This document shows, one piece after another, positions 38,246 through 45,477 of a stretch of 64,000 bases of DNA (positions within the stretch are counted from its first letter, which is position 1; the number at the start of each line of letters is the position of its first letter). The position numbers and the translations under genes are program-made. Location of the stretch: positions 17,054-81,053 of the forward strand of contig NZ_SLUL01000012.1 in NCBI RefSeq assembly GCF_004341205.1, written 5' to 3'. This DNA comes from Thermolongibacillus altinsuensis (lineage in GTDB: Bacteria > Bacillota > Bacilli > Bacillales > Anoxybacillaceae). The notes below the pieces were generated by a model. The model saw only the letters and a program-made list of their open reading frames with translations, did not search any database and was not told the DNA's origin.

Positions 38246-38281
38246 TAAAAAAAGCCTTTCTGCTCAAGAGAACAGAAAGGC
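38246..38281 (-). terminator. Terminator of the SAM riboswitch expression platform
   Basis: GCCTTTCTG / CAGAAAGGC stem followed by eight U on the minus strand, 20 bases after the aptamer and about 50 bases before metN. Confidence 0.88.
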
Positions 38282-38300
38282 GTAATTTACTCCATTCTGT

Positions 38301-38409
38301 CTCTTATCTCTCAAAGCAAAACGCTTTGTGTGAATTGGCACCATTTCAGCAAAGCGCTGACGGTTGCCGGGTTTCATAGGGCACATCCCTCCACCTCTCT
38401 TGATAAGAG
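38301..38409 (-). ncRNA. SAM-I (S-box) riboswitch
   Basis: On the minus strand the 109-nt aptamer opens with CTCTTATCAAGAGAGGTGGAG, followed by GGGA, and includes the conserved AAACCCGGCAACC and GGTGCCAAUUC cores, and closes with GAGATAAGAG pairing with the 5' end (P1). A terminator follows. When SAM is abundant the terminator forms and metNPQ is off. All hallmark S-box elements are present in order. The rest of the 350-bp gap between metN and metY holds the promoter and AT-rich sequence. Confidence 0.96.
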
Positions 38410-38458
38410 CGCATTAATCACTTTATTCAGTTGAAGTCCTTTTTTTATTACGAGTGTG

Positions 38459-38487
38459 ATTCTAGCATGTAAAATATATACTGTCAA
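38459..38487 (-). promoter_or_regulatory. Sigma-A promoter of metNPQ
   Basis: On the minus strand a perfect TTGACA (38487-38482), a 17-base spacer and TAGAAT (38464-38459), about 50 bases before the aptamer. Confidence 0.8.
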
Positions 38488-38544
38488 TAAAAAAAATTCA
38501 ATTTTTTTCTGAAAAATTCTCTCATAAGAAGGTGAGAACATCGC

Positions 38545-39855
38545 TTACATATGCGAATAAGTGGATGAAATTCCAGTAGCCGCTTCGATCGCTTGTTCTA
38601 AATCATCAATTAGATCATCAATATTCTCAATACCAACCGATAAACGAATTAAATCTTCCGTCACACCCGATGCCTTTAAATCTTCACCACTTAGTTGTTG
38701 ATGGGTCGTACTTGCCGGATGAATAATTAAACTTTTCGCATCGCCGACATTCGCCAAATGCGACCATAGTTTGACGTTGTTTATCACTTTCGCTCCTGCA
38801 TCTCGACCGCCTCGGATCCCGAATACAACGATCGCTCCAGCTCCTTTCGGCATATATTTTTTCGCCAACTCTTTCGCTGGATGACGCTCGTGTTCAGGAT
38901 ATAATACCCACTCCACCGCCGGATGTTGATCTAAATATTCCACGATTTTTCTCGTGTTTGCGATATGTTCTTTCATCCGAACATGCAACGTTTCCAAGCC
39001 AAGATTAAATTGGAAAGCGTTAAACGGACTAATCGCTGGGCCTAAGTCGCGCAATAGTTGTACGCGCGCTTTCACGATATAAGCAGCATTGCCGAATGCT
39101 TCGGCATACACTAGGTGATGATAGCTCGGATCTGGAGTTATGAATCCCGGAAATTTCGGTGAATTCCAATCAAACTTTCCACCGTCAACAATGATTCCGC
39201 CAAGCGTTGTTCCATTTCCTAAAAGCCATTTGGTTGCGGAATGAATGACAATGTCAGCACCGTGTTCAATTGGACGGCAGAGATAAGGAGTCGCAAACGT
39301 ATTATCGACAATGAGAGGGATTCCTGCTTCATGCGCAATTTCGGCAACTGCTTCAATGTCTAGCACATGCAAACTTGGGTTTCCGATCGTTTCAGCAAAA
39401 ATCGCTTTCGTTTTTGGTGTAATCGCTTGGCGAAAATTCTCAGGATTGGACGGATCAACAAAACGTGTTTGAATCCCATACTTCGGAAGCGTGTTGGCAA
39501 AAAGATTATAAGTGCCTCCATATAGCGTCGATGCCGAAACAATTTCATCTCCCGCACTAGCGATGTTTAAAATCGCGAGCGTAATCGCAGCCATACCGCT
39601 TGCCACTGCCAAGCTGCCAATTCCCCCTTCAAGCTGCGCTACCCGCTCTTCAAACACGGTCACCGTTGGATTATGAATCCGTGTATAGATATACCCAGCT
39701 TCCTTCAACCCAAACAAATTAGCGGCATGCTCTGTATTTTTAAACAAATAGGCATTCGATTGATAAATTGGAACAGCTCGCGCCCTTGTGACAGGATCTA
39801 CTTGTAGTCCCCCATGTATCGCAACCGTTTCAAATCGATACGTTTTTTCACCCAC
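38545..39855 (-). CDS. metY: O-acetylhomoserine sulfhydrylase
   Basis: A 436-residue PLP enzyme of the Cys/Met metabolism family, long form typical of O-acetylhomoserine (thiol)-lyases that make homocysteine from O-acetylhomoserine and sulfide. The PLP lysine lies in [13 protein letters not shown] (about residue 209). [12 protein letters not shown] and the catalytic tyrosine region are present. GTG at 39855 has AAGGGAG eight bases upstream. It has its own promoter and a leader too short for an S-box, unlike the adjacent metNPQ. Confidence 0.92.
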   Translation of the reverse strand: MGEKTYRFETVAIHGGLQVDPVTRARAVPIYQSNAYLFKNTEHAANLFGLKEAGYIYTRIHNPTVTVFEERVAQLEGGIGSLAVASGMAAITLAILNIASAGDEIVSASTLYGGTYNLFANTLPKYGIQTRFVDPSNPENFRQAITPKTKAIFAETIGNPSLHVLDIEAVAEIAHEAGIPLIVDNTFATPYLCRPIEHGADIVIHSATKWLLGNGTTLGGIIVDGGKFDWNSPKFPGFITPDPSYHHLVYAEAFGNAAYIVKARVQLLRDLGPAISPFNAFQFNLGLETLHVRMKEHIANTRKIVEYLDQHPAVEWVLYPEHERHPAKELAKKYMPKGAGAIVVFGIRGGRDAGAKVINNVKLWSHLANVGDAKSLIIHPASTTHQQLSGEDLKASGVTEDLIRLSVGIENIDDLIDDLEQAIEAATGISSTYSHM

Positions 39856-39897
39856 GACGATCACTCCCTTCTTATTATTCTCATCTGAATATTCGGA

Positions 39898-39926
39898 ATT
39901 TTATCATTGTTTTGAATGGAAGTCAA
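39898..39926 (-). promoter_or_regulatory. Sigma-A promoter of metY
   Basis: On the minus strand TTGACT (39926-39921), a 17-base spacer and TAAAAT (39903-39898). It overlaps the stop of the preceding gene and leaves a leader of only about 35 bases. Confidence 0.7.
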
Positions 39927-40273
39927 TACATCATTTCCTCGTAAGGCTTTGCTAGTAAAAAAATCGATTCCAACAAAAGAATTTGGCGAAATGTTCCTGA
40001 AATCGCCAGCTCTTTTAATCGCAATTGTTGTTGTAACTTTAACTTTCCACTTAATAAACAAGCGATGGACTGGCTAGCCCCGCGAATGGTAATCGTATCT
40101 TTCAACCGAAACGTGACGTTTTCTAGTCTTTTAATTTCATTTTTGGAGATGGCAAGCAATACGTTCCCATCTTCCCATTGAAAAGAAAGGTATAAATGAT
40201 CTTCTGGTAATATCGGTACTAAATGATGGACATTTTTCACTCGTTCAACAAATTGATCGATCAGTGTAATCAT
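39923..40273 (-). CDS. Small SCP2-like protein (YusD-like)
   Basis: A 116-residue protein whose order (TFRLKDTITIRGASQSIACLL... then SGKLKLQQ and SGTFRQILLLE) resembles a sterol-carrier-protein-2-like fold with a hydrophobic pocket. Position next to yusE and yusF suggests B. subtilis yusD, but I cannot confirm this. ATG at 40273 follows GGGGAGGGATTTTT. The upstream in-frame ATG at 40303 is less likely. Confidence 0.6.
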   Translation of the reverse strand: MITLIDQFVERVKNVHHLVPILPEDHLYLSFQWEDGNVLLAISKNEIKRLENVTFRLKDTITIRGASQSIACLLSGKLKLQQQLRLKELAISGTFRQILLLESIFLLAKPYEEMMY

Positions 40274-40375
40274 AAAAATCCCTCCCCCTTTTAATCCTTC
40301 CATGAAGGGGAGGGAATTCCTTTATAAACTCATCGACAAATCTCTCATTTCCCAAGAAATATGTCGAAAGCTGAC

Positions 40376-40654
40376 TTATTCAGTCAGCTCTTTGATCGTT
40401 TCATATAAGTACGGGACCGAATGAAAAGCATAAATTTTTTTCACTAGCTCCCCGTTTTTAAAAATAAGCAAACAAGGGACGCTTTCAACTTGCCACTCGA
40501 TTGCTCGTTCAGGAATATAATTCAGATCTTCTTTCACAAACGTTACATTCGGAAATAATTCCTTAACAACGTCCACCATTCTCCCCGCAACTTGGCAAGT
40601 GCCGCAAAGAGGAGTATATAAATACATCACGGTGATCTCTTTTTCTAAATCCAC
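40376..40654 (-). CDS. yusE: Thioredoxin-like protein YusE
   Basis: A 92-residue thioredoxin fold with active site CGTC (residues about 17-20, context LYTPLCGTCQVA) and the cis-proline as SVPCLLIFK. It is a likely cytoplasmic thiol reductant of unknown partner. GTG start with AAAGGTG upstream. It lies 15 bases after yusF. Confidence 0.86.
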   Translation of the reverse strand: MDLEKEITVMYLYTPLCGTCQVAGRMVDVVKELFPNVTFVKEDLNYIPERAIEWQVESVPCLLIFKNGELVKKIYAFHSVPYLYETIKELTE

Positions 40655-40669
40655 TTTCTTTCACACCTT

Positions 40670-41017
40670 TTATAAATACTGCGCATGGACATCAATATTT
40701 GCGCTAAGCAATACAACCGCAATATGATGTTTCGGTGCAGCAGCTACTTCGCGATACATTTTATCAATATAAAGATGCTCGGCTTTTGGGAATTCATGTC
40801 GCAACTGTTTACGGAGTTTTTCCCCAGCTTCATCAGAATCAACTAAAATGTATACGTCTTTATCATAGAGCTCATCGACGAGTTCATCAAGCCTCGCCGT
40901 ACTTAATGTTCCGTTCGTACAAATTATTTCAACTGGTTCACTAATGATGCTTTCCAGTTTCTTTTTATCCGATCTCCCTTCAACAATAATGACTTTTTCA
41001 ATTTCAACCATCGCCAT
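40670..41017 (-). CDS. yusF: Toprim-domain protein YusF
   Basis: 115 residues, a stand-alone Toprim domain: the conserved Glu in VIIVEGRSDKKKLE and DxD in YILVDSDEAGEKLR, related to ribonuclease M5 and DnaG toprim cores. It is probably a nuclease acting on RNA or DNA, role unknown. ATG at 41017 is chosen for AAGGTG six bases upstream. A copy of the dispersed element ends 78 bp upstream. Confidence 0.82.
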   Translation of the reverse strand: MAMVEIEKVIIVEGRSDKKKLESIISEPVEIICTNGTLSTARLDELVDELYDKDVYILVDSDEAGEKLRKQLRHEFPKAEHLYIDKMYREVAAAPKHHIAVVLLSANIDVHAQYL

Positions 41018-41095
41018 ATCCATCACCTTACAAACAAATATATATATGTATTATATTCTACTAGCGAGAATTTTTCTCCTTTTTATAACTATGTG

Positions 41096-41316
41096 TATAG
41101 ATTCAAGTTGAATTTCCGATATATCTCATCGTGAATGGAAGAGTGCTTTTCTGCCATAGGCGGCAAGGTTTTTCTTGCCGCCCCGGCATGCTTCTAGCAT
41201 GCCGATCCCGAACGTAAAACGCATGGCAGACAAATTCATTTGTCTGATGGCGTTTTCGTTCGGGGAAGTGGCAGAAAAGCTTGTTCATGTCGAAAAATGA
41301 AGCTTATCATATATAA
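41096..41316. repeat. 221-bp structured dispersed element, copy 2
   Basis: It matches 4088-4308 in the same orientation, 203 of 221 bases, no gaps. The 12-bp closing stem, the GGCGGCAAG/CTTGCCGCC hairpin and the CAGACAAA/TTTGTCTG cap are unchanged. T4199-A4256 of copy 1 is replaced by C41207-G41264 here, A4160-T4165 by a G-T pair, and the loop of hairpin 2 differs completely (AAA versus TCT). It lies between the yusG terminator and yusF. With its flanks it fills the 322-bp gap. Confidence 0.85.
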
Positions 41317-41341
41317 AAAGACAGCAAATTTGCTGTCTTTT
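41316..41341. terminator. yusG terminator
   Basis: A 26-bp near-perfect palindrome (AAAAGACAGCAAA / TTTGCTGTCTTTT), overlapping the yusG stop and touching the end of the dispersed element. Confidence 0.8.
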
Positions 41342-41576
41342 AGCACCATCCGCGCTCATCATCACAATCCACATATTTCTCATCTGGAGAAGCTGTAACG
41401 GTCACATGTTTGAAAATTCTTCCGGATTTCTCATGGTAACCGGTTTTCAATTCAAATCGACGATTCGTTAAGTTTAATCGACCAATTTGTTCATTTTCGT
41501 AAAATAATCGTACTTCTTCCTCTCCTAATTTTCCAACAACCTCATTCGTTACATCCATGCTTGTTAGCTTCAACAA
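41340..41576 (-). CDS. yusG: YusG (DUF2553)
   Basis: A 78-residue protein ending YVDCDDERGWC, the diagnostic C-terminus of YusG. Function unknown. TTG at 41576 is proposed because GAGAGAGG lies nine bases upstream and gives the family's length; GTG at 41585 is within the site. The start codon lies in the U-run of the gcvH terminator, so initiation and termination signals overlap. Confidence 0.78.
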   Translation of the reverse strand: MLKLTSMDVTNEVVGKLGEEEVRLFYENEQIGRLNLTNRRFELKTGYHEKSGRIFKHVTVTASPDEKYVDCDDERGWC

Positions 41577-41614
41577 AAAAGACACCCTCTCTCCATTTTT
41601 TTAGATAGGGTGTC
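41575..41614 (-). terminator. gcvH terminator overlapping the yusG start
   Basis: GACACCCT / AGGGTGTC with an 18-base loop and six U. The right half contains the yusG ribosome binding site. Confidence 0.7.
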
Positions 41615-41629
41615 CGGTTTTGCCTTTTC

Positions 41630-42013
41630 TTACTCTTCGTTAATCATTTGTTCATATTGTTCAGCTGTTAAAAGGTTGTCCACTTCGCTTAAATCAGAAG
41701 GTTCAACAACGATCATCCATGCCTTTTCATAAGGAGATTCGTTAACAAATTCAGGGTTGTCATTGAGTGCTTCGTTCACTTCAACCACTTTTCCGCTCAC
41801 TGGCGCATATAATTCAGATACGGTTTTCACGGATTCTACGCTTCCAAATGGCTCATTCGCTGTAATTTCGGCACCGACTTCAGGCAACTCGACAAAAACG
41901 ATGTCCCCTAATTCAGATTGAGCGAAATCTGTAATGCCGATTCGCACTTTGTCTCCTTCCACGCGCACCCATTCATGTTCTTCAGAATAGCGTAATTCCT
42001 TTGGAATATTCAT
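41630..42013 (-). CDS. gcvH: Glycine cleavage system H protein
   Basis: 127 residues, as in B. subtilis. It is the lipoyl carrier of the glycine cleavage system and, in Bacillus, the obligatory relay for lipoate assembly. The lipoylated lysine is in [16 protein letters not shown] (about residue 63). ATG at 42013 follows TTGGAGGGACAGAG. lipA in the same window would act on it. Confidence 0.95.
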   Translation of the reverse strand: MNIPKELRYSEEHEWVRVEGDKVRIGITDFAQSELGDIVFVELPEVGAEITANEPFGSVESVKTVSELYAPVSGKVVEVNEALNDNPEFVNESPYEKAWMIVVEPSDLSEVDNLLTAEQYEQMINEE

Positions 42014-42082
42014 CTCTGTCCCTCCAACTTTCAACGATTGTTTTCCCTTTCATCATAAACCATTTCAAAGAAAAATTCACGA

Positions 42083-42439
42083 CTATTTCCACAATTCCTC
42101 ATATTGTTGCTCATTAAATCCAACGGTCACTTTTTCACCGTCTGTCAAAATCGGGCGTTTGATTAACATTCCATCAGAAGCAAGCAAATCTAACATTTCT
42201 TCCTCGGAAGCCGTTTTTAGTTTCTCTTTTAACCCTAATTCGCGATATTTCATGCCGCTTGTGTTAAAAAATTTTTTTAACTCAAGACCGCTTTTTTGAT
42301 AAAGCTCGCGCAATTGTTCTTTTGACGGCGGCTGCTCGACAATATGTACTTCTTCGACGCGAATGCCATGCTCGTCTAACCATTTTTTCGCCTTTCGACA
42401 CGTTCCGCATTTTGGATACCAATAAAATGTCAACGCCAT
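42083..42439 (-). CDS. yusI: ArsC/Spx-family protein YusI
   Basis: A 118-residue ArsC-like thioredoxin-fold protein with CGTC near the N-terminus (YPKCGTCRKAKKWLDEHG) and KRPILTDGEKVTVGFNEQQ at the C-terminus. Whether it is an arsenate reductase or a regulator-like Spx relative is unclear. It lacks ars genes around it, so an arsenic role is unlikely from context. Confidence 0.85.
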   Translation of the reverse strand: MALTFYWYPKCGTCRKAKKWLDEHGIRVEEVHIVEQPPSKEQLRELYQKSGLELKKFFNTSGMKYRELGLKEKLKTASEEEMLDLLASDGMLIKRPILTDGEKVTVGFNEQQYEELWK

Positions 42440-42457
42440 AACATCACCTCAACAAAT

Positions 42458-42486
42458 GAAGTACCAGACGGATCGTCTGGTACTTC
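42458..42486. terminator. fad operon terminator
   Basis: A 13-bp perfect stem (GAAGTACCAGACG / CGTCTGGTACTTC) with a 3-base loop, six bases after the fadE stop. The U run is weak. Confidence 0.7.
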
Positions 42487-42491
42487 CATTA

Positions 42492-44276
42492 TTACACAAC
42501 ATAACGTTCTGCTTCAATTAATGCAGCCGCCGCTTCACGTTTTTTCGCAATGACATTGGTTGGCGTATGGCGCGTTAATTTTCTCAATGCAGATAACATC
42601 ATGCGCAACGTATCTCCCTGTTCAACAGCAACAATCGTTTCTTTCGCATGCGCTTCAATTTCATTAAACGCTTCTTGACAGAAAATTTCAGTATACAATA
42701 CTTTTTGTTTATTTTTCTCAACACCTGACTTTTGAATCGCTTTTTCTGTGCGAAGAAGCGCAGATTCCATCGCATATACGTTGCCGACGATGTCGGCAAT
42801 GTTCACTAAAATTTCCTGTTCTTTTTCTAGCTTTGGTCCGAATTTTTGCGCTGCTAATCCTGCAACCATCAATGCAATCTTTTTCGCATTGCGAACAAGG
42901 TATTTTTCTTTCTCAAGCACACCATCGCCCACTTCTTCTGGCATCAGCATCATCAACTCTTCTTGCAGGCTTTGCGCTTTTTGCAATAAAGGAAGCTCTC
43001 CTTTCATCGCCTTGCGCATATACATTCCCGGAACGATCAAGCGGTTAATTTCATTCGTTCCTTCAAAAATGCGGTTAATGCGCGAATCCCGATACATTCT
43101 TTCAATCTCATATTCTTGCATAAAGCCATAGCCGCCGTGAATTTGCACGCCTTCATCGACAATATAATCGAGCGTTTCGGTTGCAAATACTTTATTTAAT
43201 GAACATTCAATCGCATATTCCGCAATCGACTTCGCAATTTCCTTTCCGTCTTTCGCCTGTTCTTCCGTTAATTGTCCCATGCGCTCTTCAAACAAACCAA
43301 CTGTGCGATAGACAGAGCTCTCCGTTGCATACAATTTCGCTGCCATCGTTGCTAATTTCTCTTGTGTTAATGAAAATTTCGAAATAGGCGTTTTAAATTG
43401 TTGACGTTGGTTTGCATATTGAATTGTAATTTCTAACGCACGTTTTGCTCCGCCAACTGCACCGACGCCGAGCTTATAACGGCCGATGTTTAAAATGTTA
43501 AACGCAATGACATGGCCTTTGCCAATTTCGCCAAGCAAGTTTTCTTTTGGAACGAGCGCATCTTCTAAAATGAGCGTGCGCGTCGATGAGCTTTTAATTC
43601 CCATTTTCTTTTCTTCTGCACCTGTCGAAACACCAGGAAAATCACGTTCGACGATAAAAGCTGAAAAATGCTCGCCATCTACTTTTGCGTACACAACGAA
43701 TACATCCGCAAAACCAGCGTTTGTAATCCATTGTTTTTCACCATTTAAAATATAGTGCGTGCCTTCTGCATTTAATTTCGCTGTTGTTTTCGCACCTAAT
43801 GCGTCTGATCCGGACCCTGGTTCTGTTAAGGCGTATGCCGCAATTTTTTCGCCCGTCGCTAGCGCTGGGAGATACTTCCGTTTTTGCTCTTCTGTACCGA
43901 ATAAAACAATTGGAAGAGAACCGATTCCGACATGAGCACCATGAGAAATTGAAAATCCACCGGCACGCGACATTTTTTCGGCGATCAACGCTGAACTAAT
44001 TTTATCAAGCCCTAATCCGCCATACTCCTCTGGTACATCTGCACCTAAAAGTCCGAGTTCCCCCGCTTGTTTTAACAATTGAACAGAACGATCAAATTCA
44101 TGATTTTCTAAATGCTCTAGTTGCGGCAATACTTCGTTAACGACAAACTCTTCCGTCGTTTTCGCAATCATTTTATGTTCATCTGTAAAATCTTCCGGCG
44201 TAAATATACGATCGCACGCGACATCTTCAATTAAAAAGCTTCCGCCTTTCACCACATTGTCTAACGCTTTTGTCAT
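42492..44276 (-). CDS. fadE: Acyl-CoA dehydrogenase FadE
   Basis: A 594-residue long-form acyl-CoA dehydrogenase with an N-terminal acyl-CoA DH fold (YALTEPGSGSDALGAKT, QWITNAGFADVFVVYAKVDG, GYGFMQEYEIERMYRD) and a C-terminal helical extension (from about residue 400) shared by Bacillus YusJ. It performs the first step of fatty-acid beta-oxidation with FAD. AAGGGGG precedes the ATG. Last gene of fadN-fadA-fadE. Confidence 0.92.
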   Translation of the reverse strand: MTKALDNVVKGGSFLIEDVACDRIFTPEDFTDEHKMIAKTTEEFVVNEVLPQLEHLENHEFDRSVQLLKQAGELGLLGADVPEEYGGLGLDKISSALIAEKMSRAGGFSISHGAHVGIGSLPIVLFGTEEQKRKYLPALATGEKIAAYALTEPGSGSDALGAKTTAKLNAEGTHYILNGEKQWITNAGFADVFVVYAKVDGEHFSAFIVERDFPGVSTGAEEKKMGIKSSSTRTLILEDALVPKENLLGEIGKGHVIAFNILNIGRYKLGVGAVGGAKRALEITIQYANQRQQFKTPISKFSLTQEKLATMAAKLYATESSVYRTVGLFEERMGQLTEEQAKDGKEIAKSIAEYAIECSLNKVFATETLDYIVDEGVQIHGGYGFMQEYEIERMYRDSRINRIFEGTNEINRLIVPGMYMRKAMKGELPLLQKAQSLQEELMMLMPEEVGDGVLEKEKYLVRNAKKIALMVAGLAAQKFGPKLEKEQEILVNIADIVGNVYAMESALLRTEKAIQKSGVEKNKQKVLYTEIFCQEAFNEIEAHAKETIVAVEQGDTLRMMLSALRKLTRHTPTNVIAKKREAAAALIEAERYVV

Positions 44277-44289
44277 TTTCGATTCCCCC

Positions 44290-45465
44290 TTAAATTAATT
44301 CAAATACGCCAGCGGCACCCATTCCGCCGCCGATACACATCGTTACAATTCCAAACTGTTCGTTGCGACGACGCATCTCATGTAACAGCGTAAGCGTCAA
44401 TTTCGCTCCCGTACAACCGAGCGGATGGCCAAGCGCAATCGCGCCCCCATTTACGTTCACTTTCTCCTCATCCAATCCTAATTCGCGAATCACTTGAATC
44501 GCTTGCGAAGCAAATGCTTCATTTAATTCAATTAAGCCGATATCCGAAAGCGAAAGGCCTGCTAGTTCAAGCGCCTTTGGAATCGCAGCAACCGGACCAA
44601 TTCCCATCACTTCTGGCGGAACTCCTGCGACCGCAAACGAACGGAATTTACCAAGCGGTTTGAGCCCGAGCGCTTTTGCTTTTTCATGGTCCATGACCAT
44701 CACAGCAGCAGCGCCATCGCTCGTTTGTGAAGCGTTTCCTGCCGTAACGGTTCCATTTACTGCAAACGCAGGACGAAGCTTCGCTAGCGTTTCCATGTTT
44801 GTGTCTGGTCGTACCCCTTCGTCTTGGGAAAAGATGATTTTTTTCTCAACAACTTTATGGTCGCTCGTCACTTGACGAACCGTCACTTCAACCGGGACGA
44901 TTTCATCAACAAATTTTCCTTCCGCAATGGCTTTGGCAGCTTTTTGATGACTGCGCACCGCAAATGCATCTTGATCTTCTCGGCTCACTCCGTATTTCAT
45001 CGCCACTTGCTCTGCTGTATGCCCCATCGACATGTAGTATTCCGGTGCTTCTTCTGCTAATTTGACGTTTGGCCGAACAACATGCCCCATCATTGGCACA
45101 AGGCTCATCGATTCCACTCCGCCGGCAATAATCGTATCCGCTTGACCGAGCATAATTCGTTCCGCTGCGTACGCGATCGCCTGCAATCCCGAAGAGCAAT
45201 AACGGTTAATCGTAATCGCTGGCACTGTATACGGCAATCCAGCGAGCGCTCCGATGTTGCGTGCAATGTTTAATCCTTGTTCTGCTTCCGGCATCGCACA
45301 ACCAATAATCAAATCGTCAATGTTCCCCTCATAGTTTCCAGCACGTTTCAACGTTTCTTTCACAACAAGCGCCCCTAAATCATCAGGGCGGACGGTTGCT
45401 AACGTCCCTTTTTTCGCTTTGCCGACAGGCGTGCGCGCCCCAGCAACAATCACCGCTTCTTTCAC
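44290..45465 (-). CDS. fadA: Acetyl-CoA C-acyltransferase (3-ketoacyl-CoA thiolase) FadA
   Basis: 391 residues, thiolase family. The acyl-binding cysteine is in [15 protein letters not shown] (about residue 88). The catalytic His and second Cys are in [17 protein letters not shown] and [14 protein letters not shown] at the C-terminus. It cleaves 3-ketoacyl-CoA to acetyl-CoA. GTG start with GGGGGAG upstream. It lies 12 bases after fadN. Confidence 0.95.
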   Translation of the reverse strand: MKEAVIVAGARTPVGKAKKGTLATVRPDDLGALVVKETLKRAGNYEGNIDDLIIGCAMPEAEQGLNIARNIGALAGLPYTVPAITINRYCSSGLQAIAYAAERIMLGQADTIIAGGVESMSLVPMMGHVVRPNVKLAEEAPEYYMSMGHTAEQVAMKYGVSREDQDAFAVRSHQKAAKAIAEGKFVDEIVPVEVTVRQVTSDHKVVEKKIIFSQDEGVRPDTNMETLAKLRPAFAVNGTVTAGNASQTSDGAAAVMVMDHEKAKALGLKPLGKFRSFAVAGVPPEVMGIGPVAAIPKALELAGLSLSDIGLIELNEAFASQAIQVIRELGLDEEKVNVNGGAIALGHPLGCTGAKLTLTLLHEMRRRNEQFGIVTMCIGGGMGAAGVFELI

Positions 45466-45477
45466 GTTGCTCCCCCC

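Noticed and set aside
41103..41288. Minus strand ORF inside dispersed element copy 2
   Set aside because: Differences between copies change its residues without a third-position bias, and it lacks a ribosome binding site; it is a by-product of the palindromes.
42083..42439. Arsenic resistance island around the ArsC-like gene
   Set aside because: Neighbours are gcvH and fad genes, matching the normal yusI setting; no arsR, arsB or acr3 gene is present.
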